DNA of 64,000 nucleotides from Amnibacterium endophyticum. GTDB taxonomy: Bacteria > Actinomycetota > Actinomycetes > Actinomycetales > Microbacteriaceae. Position 1 is the stretch's first letter. Each line of letters begins with the position of its first letter. Positions 58,880 to 64,000 of this stretch are shown here, one piece after another. Position numbers and translations under genes: made by a program. The notes under the pieces were generated by a model, which saw only the letters and a program-made list of their open reading frames with translations, was not told where the DNA came from and did not search any database. The stretch lies in the NCBI RefSeq assembly GCF_042680685.1, contig NZ_JBHUEA010000015.1, positions 1-64,000 of the forward strand, given 5' to 3'.

Positions 58880-60108
58880 CCGCGCTGCCGCTCCGCCACG
58901 GCCAGCACCGTCGCCTCGAACGCGTCGAGGGCGGCCGCGACGTCCTCGCCCGTCACCGTCTCGTCCGGGTGGTGGCTGATGCCGTCGTTCCCGCAGCGCA
59001 GGAACAGCATCGCGACGTCCGCGACCTCGACGACCGCCATCCCGTCGTGCCCGGCCCGGCTCCACAGCCGGACGGGGTCGGCGTCGCCGACGGCCCGGGC
59101 GCCCGCCTCGACCGCGTCGACCAGCCAGGGGGCGCAGGTCGCGGTGTCGGCCCGGTAGAGCTCGTCCCACCCCCACCGGACGCCGCGGCGGTCGCACACC
59201 TCGCGCGCGAGCGCGTCGATCGCGGCGAAGGCGGCGTCGCGGGCCTCGTCGCTCTCGGCCCGGAGGTCGAGGGAGAACCGCGCGACGCCCGGCACCTGGT
59301 TGACCCCGCCGGGGAGGGCATCGATGCGCCCGACGGTGCCGATGGTGCCGGTCTCGATCGCGATCCGCTCGATCCCGACCACGATCTCGGCGGCGGCGAC
59401 GAGGGCGTCGCGCCGGCGGGGGTAGGGGGTGCCGCCGGCGTGCCCCGCCCGGCCGGTCACCTCGAGCGCGAACCGCCGCGCACCGGCGATGGCGGTGACG
59501 ACGCCGAGCCCCCGGCCCGCGTCGAGCAGGTGCGGCCCCTGCTCGATGTGGACCTCCAGGTAGCCGACGAGGTCCTCGCGCCGCCGTGCGGCCTCGCCGA
59601 TCCGGGCCGGGTCCAGCCCGAACGCCGTCATCGCCTCCTTCACGGTGACGCCGGCGCGGTCGGGCGTCGCCAGCCAGTCGGCGCCGACCCGGCCGGCGAG
59701 CGCTCGGGAGCCGAGCAGGGCGTTGCCGAAGCGCGTCCCCTCCTCGTCCGTGAACCCGATCACCTCGAGCGCGAACGGCAGCGGTGCATCGCGCCGCCGC
59801 AGGCGGTCGGCGACCTCGATCGCGAGCAGGACGCCCAGCATGCCGTCGTAGCGGCCGGCGTCGGTGACGGTGTCGAGGTGGCTGCCGAGCAGCAGCGCGG
59901 GCAGGCCCGGCCGCATGCCCTCCAGCCGCCCGACGAGGTTGCCGGCCGCGTCCTCGCGCACCGTCAGGCCCGCGTCGCGCATCCAGCCGCCGACCAGCGC
60001 GTTCGCGGCGCGGTGCTCGGGCGACAGGTGCACCCGCTCGATGCCGCCGGGCAGCGAGCTGAGCGCGGCGAGCGCGTCGCAGCGCCCCAGCGCGCGCTCC
60101 GCGGTCAT
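58876..60108 (-). CDS. allC: Allantoate amidohydrolase
   Basis: M20-type zinc hydrolase of 410 residues that removes ammonia and CO2 from allantoate to give ureidoglycine. Metal motifs GSHLDTVTDAGRYDGMLGV, FTDEEGTRFGN and EVHIEQGPHL, and the dimer part TGRAGHAGGTPYPRRRDAL and SRAGHDGMAV, match the AllC/N-carbamoyl amino acid hydrolase group. ATG 60108 overlaps the pucG stop (ATGA). With a PucG-type enzyme next to it, ureidoglycine is likely the product. Confidence 0.93.
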   Translation of the reverse strand: MTAERALGRCDALAALSSLPGGIERVHLSPEHRAANALVGGWMRDAGLTVREDAAGNLVGRLEGMRPGLPALLLGSHLDTVTDAGRYDGMLGVLLAIEVADRLRRRDAPLPFALEVIGFTDEEGTRFGNALLGSRALAGRVGADWLATPDRAGVTVKEAMTAFGLDPARIGEAARRREDLVGYLEVHIEQGPHLLDAGRGLGVVTAIAGARRFALEVTGRAGHAGGTPYPRRRDALVAAAEIVVGIERIAIETGTIGTVGRIDALPGGVNQVPGVARFSLDLRAESDEARDAAFAAIDALAREVCDRRGVRWGWDELYRADTATCAPWLVDAVEAGARAVGDADPVRLWSRAGHDGMAVVEVADVAMLFLRCGNDGISHHPDETVTGEDVAAALDAFEATVLAVAERQRG

Positions 60109-61328
60109 GCCGCCGCCCGGTAGACGCCCTGCGCCGCCTCCGTGCCACCGGCCGTCGGCACGGCGACCCCGTGCCGGCGCAGCACCGCCTCGAGGGCCGC
60201 GAGCGTCGTCAGCACCGCGTCCCGCCGGGCGTTGTAGCCCATGGTGCCGATGCGCCAGACGCGGCCGTGCAGCGGGCCGAACGAGGTGCCGATCTCGATC
60301 CCGTAGTCCTCCAGCAGCTCCGCGCGCACCGCGTCGCCGACCACGCCGTCGGGGATCTCGACGCCGACCACGTTCGTCATCCGGTGCGCGAGGTCGCCGA
60401 AGGGCGTGAGCCCGAGGCCCTGGACGCCCGCGAGCATCGCGTCGCCGTGCAGCCGGTGCCGCGCGACGGACGCGTCGAGCCCCTCCTCGAGCAGGACCCG
60501 CGCGCACTCGCGGGCGCCGTAGAGCATCGTGGTCGCCTCGGTGTGGTGGTTCAGGCGCTTCGGCCCCCAGTAGTCGAGGACCTGGCCGAGGTCGAAGTAG
60601 TTGGAGCGGATGCGGTCCGCCCGCACGGGGTCGCCGGGCGAGCGGATGCCCGCCTCGATGCTCTTGCGCGACTCGATCACCTCGACCGCCCGCGGCGACA
60701 GCGTGACCGGCGCGGAGCCCGACGGGCCGCCGAGGCACTTCTGCAGCCCCGCGGAGACCGCGTCGAGCCCCCACGCGTCGGTGAGGAACGCGTTGCCGCC
60801 GAGGCTCGCGGTGGTGTCGCAGTAGAGCAGCACGTCGTGCTCGCGGCAGATCGCGCCGAGGGCGTCCAGCGGCTGCGCGACCGTCGTGGAGGTGTCGCCG
60901 TGGACGACGGCGAGCACCTTCGGCCGCACCTCGCGGACCGCGGCCTCGATCGCCTCGGGCGCGAACACCTGCCCCCACGGCACGTCGATCACGTGCACCT
61001 CGGCCCCGCAGCGCTCTGCGATCTCGACGAGCAGATGGCCGAACCGCCCGAAGCGCGGCACGAGCACGCGGTCGCCGGGCTCCACCAGGCTCACGAGCGC
61101 CGCCTCGATGCCGGCCCGGCTGGTCCCGTCCACGAGCAGCGTCGCCTCGTTGGCGGTGACGAAGACCTCGCGGTAGAGCGCCTGCGTCTCGGCCATCGTC
61201 GCGGTCATGAACGGGTCGTACTGGCCCGTCAGCTGGGCGGACATCGCCTGCAGCACCCGTGGGTGCACGGTGATGGGGCCGGGTCCCATCAGCAGGCGGG
61301 GCGGCGGGTCGATCGGTCCAGCGCTCAC
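60105..61328 (-). CDS. pucG: Ureidoglycine-glyoxylate aminotransferase (PucG-like)
   Basis: PLP class V aminotransferase of 407 residues. PLP lysine in SAGLQKCLGGPSG; ILMGPGP-type start (LLMGPGPITVHPRVLQAMSA) and VDGTSRAGIEAALVSLVEPG, CDTTASLGGN. It carries SNYFDLGQVLDYW; an Asn-Tyr pair in this region is, as I recall, diagnostic of ureidoglycine rather than serine/alanine-glyoxylate enzymes. The reaction would give glycine and oxalurate. GTG 61328 has AGGAGG 5 bases upstream. First gene of the pucG-allC-rpiR transcript. Confidence 0.88.
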   Translation of the reverse strand: MSAGPIDPPPRLLMGPGPITVHPRVLQAMSAQLTGQYDPFMTATMAETQALYREVFVTANEATLLVDGTSRAGIEAALVSLVEPGDRVLVPRFGRFGHLLVEIAERCGAEVHVIDVPWGQVFAPEAIEAAVREVRPKVLAVVHGDTSTTVAQPLDALGAICREHDVLLYCDTTASLGGNAFLTDAWGLDAVSAGLQKCLGGPSGSAPVTLSPRAVEVIESRKSIEAGIRSPGDPVRADRIRSNYFDLGQVLDYWGPKRLNHHTEATTMLYGARECARVLLEEGLDASVARHRLHGDAMLAGVQGLGLTPFGDLAHRMTNVVGVEIPDGVVGDAVRAELLEDYGIEIGTSFGPLHGRVWRIGTMGYNARRDAVLTTLAALEAVLRRHGVAVPTAGGTEAAQGVYRAAA

Positions 61329-61359
61329 GGCACCTCCTGCAACACTCGTTCCAGCGAGG

Positions 61360-61392
61360 ACTCTAGCGCAACCGGTGTTTCACGGGCGTTTC
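61360..61392 (-). promoter_or_regulatory. GlnR-like box and -10 of the pucG operon
   Basis: Minus strand GAAAC (61392-61388), 6 bases, GAAAC (61381-61377), 11 bases, TAGAGT (61365-61360). The two GAAAC copies have the 11-base phase of a GlnR half-box. The spacing to the -10 is one base longer than at the other sites. Confidence 0.45.
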
Positions 61393-61395
61393 GAG

Positions 61396-61421
61396 CCGTG
61401 CCGCGTCGCGACGCGGCACGG
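61396..61421. repeat. Perfect 26-bp palindrome upstream of pucG
   Basis: CCGTGCCGCGTCG and its exact reverse complement CGACGCGGCACGG abut at the centre. It lies between the amidase stop (61472) and the pucG promoter. It can act as an operator for a dimeric regulator such as the local RpiR protein, or as a terminator hairpin of the amidase transcript. Confidence 0.8.
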
Positions 61422-61437
61422 TGCGCGCCGTCACGAC

Positions 61438-61457
61438 CGTGCCGCATCGCGACGCGA
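61438..61457. repeat. Second, partial copy of the 61396 motif
   Basis: CCGTGCCGCATCGCGACGCG repeats the first 20 bases of the 61396 palindrome with one change (G to A), 42 bases downstream. Two spaced copies favour a protein-binding role. Confidence 0.7.
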
Positions 61458-61471
61458 GGCGCTCCGGGAGC

Positions 61472-62992
61472 TCAGCCGAGCGACGCGGCCAGGTGCACCA
61501 GGGCGTCGTCGCTGTCGCGCGGACCGACGAGGCACAGGCCGAGCGGGGCGCCGCCGACCTCGAGCAGCGGGGCCGAGAGCGCGGGTGCGCCGAGGATCGC
61601 GGCGATGCAGGTGAGCCGGAGGGTCGCGGAGCGCGCCCGGTCGACCTCGTCGGCCGGCGCCGTCGACCGCGGGGCCGGTGCCGCGGTCGAGGGCAGCAGC
61701 AGCACCGCGCCCTCGAGCGCGGCGGCGAAGCGCTCCCGGGCGCCGTCGAGCGCGTCCCGCGCGCGCGCGGCCTCGTCGGCATCGATCCCGGCGGCGGCGC
61801 GGATCCGCTCGGCGACGGCGCCGGACACCGCTTTCGGGTGGGCGGTGAGCCAGGCCCCGTGCTCCGCCCACGCCTCGGCGGCCTGCACGACCCGGAACGC
61901 CTCCAGCGCCTCGGCGACGTCGCCGGGGTCCACCGCCTCGGGCGTCAGGCGCGCGACGCGGGCGCGGAAGACGTCCGCCACGTCCGCGTCGAGACCGTCG
62001 AGCAAGCCGGGGTCGACCGCGAACACGTCGGGCGCCGCAGCCGCGGGGGCGCCCCGGCCCGACACGCGGGAGCACGCCGCGAGCACCGCGCGCTCCCGCG
62101 TCAGCCATCCGACGGTGTCGAAGCTCGGTGCGAGCGGCACCAGGCCGTCGCGGGCGATGCGGCCGCGGGTGGTCCGGAGCCCCCAGAGCCCCTGGTACGA
62201 GGCGGGGACGCGGACGGATCCGGCCGTGTCGGTCGCGAGGCCGATCGCGGCCTGCCCGAGCGCGACCGCGCTGGCGGGTCCGCTCGACGAGCCGCCGGGC
62301 AGCGCGCCCGGGACCCGCGCGTTCGGCGGGGTGCCGTAGTGGGGGTTCGCCCCGGCGATCGAGTAGGCGAGCTCGTCGGTGCGGGCGATGCCCGTCACCT
62401 CGGCGCCGGCGTCGAGCAGGACCTGCACGGCGCTCGCGGTCGAGGACTCGACCGGGGCCTCCGCGAGGTGGGCGGGCACGCCCGCGCCGATGCGCTGCCC
62501 GGCGATCGCGAACAGGTCCTTCACCGCGACGCCGCGGCCCCGCAGCGGGCCCTCCGCGGCGCCGGCGACGAGCGGCGTCCCGACGACCCGCCAGACCCGG
62601 CCGTCGACCGCGGGTGCGGCGCCGCTCACGTGGGCGGCGAGCACCTGCCACCCGGCCGGCCCGCGCCGCCACGTCTGCGTCTGCAGCCCGTGCCCGCCGG
62701 CCACGGGCCGCAGCTCGGCGACCACCGTCGCGAGGTCCGGCCCCAGCACCCGGACGTGCACCGCGGCGATCTCGCGCGCGGGCGCACCGCCCCGGCCGCG
62801 CCGGAACGCCGCGATCGCCTCGTGCCCGACGAGCAGCCCTGCCGCGTCGCCGCGGAGCGTCGCGGGCCCCGCCGCGAACAGCGCGTCGAGGGCCGCGACG
62901 TCGTCCGCCATCAGGGCGGTCTCGTAGGCGCGGAAGGCGGTCAGCAGGCCCTCCGGGACGGCGGCGTCGGCGTGCACCGGCGCGTCAGCCAT
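61472..62992 (-). CDS. AtzH-like domain fused to an amidase-signature enzyme
   Basis: Protein of 506 residues. Residues 1-125 match the AtzH-like (DUF3225, NTF2-like) family: LLTAFRAYETALMADDVAAL, GHEAIAAFRRGRGG, GLQTQTWRRGPAGWQVLAAH. From about 135 on it is an amidase-signature hydrolase with catalytic Lys in GVAVKDLFAIAG, cis-Ser and nucleophile Ser in GALPGGSSSGPASAVAL and DTAGSVRVPASYQGLWGLRT. AtzH-like proteins are known beside AtzE/AtzF amidases of the cyanuric acid pathway; here both are one chain in a purine locus. A role on oxalurate, allophanate or a similar ureide is inference. ATG 62992 overlaps the upstream gene by 8 bases. Confidence 0.87.
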   Translation of the reverse strand: MADAPVHADAAVPEGLLTAFRAYETALMADDVAALDALFAAGPATLRGDAAGLLVGHEAIAAFRRGRGGAPAREIAAVHVRVLGPDLATVVAELRPVAGGHGLQTQTWRRGPAGWQVLAAHVSGAAPAVDGRVWRVVGTPLVAGAAEGPLRGRGVAVKDLFAIAGQRIGAGVPAHLAEAPVESSTASAVQVLLDAGAEVTGIARTDELAYSIAGANPHYGTPPNARVPGALPGGSSSGPASAVALGQAAIGLATDTAGSVRVPASYQGLWGLRTTRGRIARDGLVPLAPSFDTVGWLTRERAVLAACSRVSGRGAPAAAAPDVFAVDPGLLDGLDADVADVFRARVARLTPEAVDPGDVAEALEAFRVVQAAEAWAEHGAWLTAHPKAVSGAVAERIRAAAGIDADEAARARDALDGARERFAAALEGAVLLLPSTAAPAPRSTAPADEVDRARSATLRLTCIAAILGAPALSAPLLEVGGAPLGLCLVGPRDSDDALVHLAASLG

Positions 62993-64000
62993 CGAAGTCC
63001 GCGATCCGGATGCGCGCGTGCACGCCCTTGACCAGGTCGACGACCTGCGAGATGTCGAAGTCGGTCGCCGCGGACAGGTAGGCGAGCGCGTGGTGGCGGT
63101 CCATGCCGAACCGCGCGTGGAGCAGCTCGATGGCGTTGCGGACGCAGTGCTTGACCGCCTCGTCGAGGTCCTCGTCGAGGCCGGTCGGGACCAGGAGCTC
63201 GGGCGTGACGATCAGCGGACCGCGCACCTCTCCCCACTCGGCGCGCGCCTGCTCCGCCGGCACGACGGTGAACCGCAAGGTCGCTCGCAGCGAGGCCTCG
63301 AGCGCGGTGAGCGCGACCTCGCCGTCGCCCTGCGCGAAGTGCGGGTCGCCGACGTAGGCGAGCGCGCCGTCGACCTGCACCGGCAGCAGCAGCGAGGCGC
63401 CCTCGACGAGCAGCTTCACGTCGATGTTCCCGCCGAACGCGCCGGGCGGCACGGAGTGCGGGCGCTCGTCCCCCGCCGCGGCGACGCCCATGATCCCGAG
63501 GAACGGGGCGAGCGGGAAGCGCGCCGCCCGCTCGCCCCCCTCGCGCAGCGGCAGCACCCCGACGAGGCCGCCGTCCCGCTCCTCGACCGCGGTGAACACG
63601 CTGACCGCGTCCGGCCCCTGCGGGTACTCCCCCGGCAGCGCGCCGCGGCCGTGCCGGTTCGAGATGACGCCGTACGGCACGCGCGGCTCGAGGTGGAGCA
63701 CGTCGATCCGCAGCAGGTCCCCGGGGCGGGCGCCGTCCACGCGGATCGGACCGGTGACCACGTGGGGCCCGTCCGCCGGCTCGCGCCGGCATGTCCGGGC
63801 GACCTCGACCGCGTCGTCGAGCACGAGGTGCGCGGGGACGCCGCGGGCCGCGAAGTACGCGAGCGGGTCCTGGCCCTGGTCGGGCAGCAGCCCCTCGTGC
63901 GAGAGCGTGTCGACCGTCAGCACGTCGCCCGAGGCGAGCTCGACGACCGCCTCGTCCGCGGCGCAGGGCAGGCGCCCCCAGAGGACGGTGACGGGCGTCG
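62985..64000 (-). CDS. Acetamidase/formamidase family protein (5' end outside window)
   Basis: At least 338 residues. The reading frame stays open from the GTG at 63923 up to base 64000, where it encodes TPVTVLWGRLPCAADEAVVE, the normal N-terminal part of this family, so the true start lies beyond the window. Later parts include GDVLTVDTLSHEGLLPDQG, TGPIRVDGARPGDLLRIDVL, GGNIDVKLLVEGASLLLPV and GDPHFAQGDGEVALTALE. These enzymes cleave formamide or short amides to ammonia. It overlaps the amidase-fusion gene by 8 bases, so both act together, probably at the end of ureide breakdown. Confidence 0.9.
   Translation of the reverse strand, partial: TPVTVLWGRLPCAADEAVVELASGDVLTVDTLSHEGLLPDQGQDPLAYFAARGVPAHLVLDDAVEVARTCRREPADGPHVVTGPIRVDGARPGDLLRIDVLHLEPRVPYGVISNRHGRGALPGEYPQGPDAVSVFTAVEERDGGLVGVLPLREGGERAARFPLAPFLGIMGVAAAGDERPHSVPPGAFGGNIDVKLLVEGASLLLPVQVDGALAYVGDPHFAQGDGEVALTALEASLRATLRFTVVPAEQARAEWGEVRGPLIVTPELLVPTGLDEDLDEAVKHCVRNAIELLHARFGMDRHHALAYLSAATDFDISQVVDLVKGVHARIRIADFDG

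Overview
The window is very GC-rich, densely packed actinobacterial chromosome. Gene families, the dnaX / tRNA-Ser / SRP RNA order, codon use and many apparently leaderless -10/ATG promoters suggest a Microbacteriaceae relative (Curtobacterium/Clavibacter type). That assignment is inferred from gene content; no search was run. I see no insertion sequence, prophage, CRISPR array or rRNA. The gene at each edge is cut: dnaX loses its 3' end at base 1 and an acetamidase/formamidase loses its 5' end at base 64000.

Layout. 1-5.4 kb: dnaX, a Ser/Thr kinase, a PadR regulator with a partner protein, tRNA-Ser(GGA), the small SRP RNA and a membrane protein. 5.4-14.5 kb: a saccharopine-dehydrogenase-like enzyme, an HtrA-type protease, a two-gene glycosyltransferase operon, an ABC exporter, and two tandem paralogous small acidic proteins that share a DPGHVFDQTNGM box. 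14.6-22 kb: a sugar-uptake locus with a GH13 glucosidase, a lipoprotein binding protein, two permeases, a small membrane protein and a LacI regulator; a palindromic operator overlaps the -35 of the binding-protein gene. 22-28 kb: rplJ-rplL with a long structured leader, a Nudix hydrolase, a TrkH/TrkA potassium system, an aldo-keto reductase and a phosphodiesterase-fold enzyme. 28-29.5 kb: a nitroreductase and small membrane proteins.

29.6-33 kb encodes a two-subunit xanthine dehydrogenase (FAD subunit, then a fused 2Fe-2S/molybdopterin subunit). 33-44 kb is a complete nitrate-assimilation locus: narK, nitrate reductase, nirB, nirD and a uroporphyrinogen methyltransferase as one overlapping minus-strand operon; a HemD/winged-helix fusion resembling the known regulator NnaR; and a divergent sirohydrochlorin chelatase with an MFS protein. 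44-50.7 kb holds a PhzF-like protein, galT-galK, an acetyltransferase, a PIG-V-like mannosyltransferase and a MarR/flavin-reductase pair. 50.8-64 kb is a purine-degradation locus: allantoinase, urate oxidase, HIU hydrolase, OHCU decarboxylase, an MFS transporter, a MocA-like cytidylyltransferase, an RpiR regulator, allantoate amidohydrolase, a PucG-like aminotransferase, an unusual AtzH-like/amidase fusion and a formamidase-family enzyme.

The genes work together as a nitrogen-scavenging island. Xanthine dehydrogenase, with its molybdenum cofactor perhaps matured by the MocA-like protein, feeds urate to the uricase branch. Nitrate becomes ammonium through a siroheme enzyme whose cofactor genes are local. 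Six promoters in these loci (xdh, narK, nnaR/cbiX, allB, uox, pucG) carry a GnnAC-N6-GAAAC-like element 10-11 bases upstream of the -10 hexamer, close to the known GlnR half-box. I regard this shared promoter layout as the most important observation. Other notable items are the nitrate reductase fused in frame to a domain that keeps its own Shine-Dalgarno and ATG, the AtzH-like/amidase fusion, a perfect 79-bp tandem duplication at the 3' end of uox, and widespread TANNNT-N6-ATG starts.
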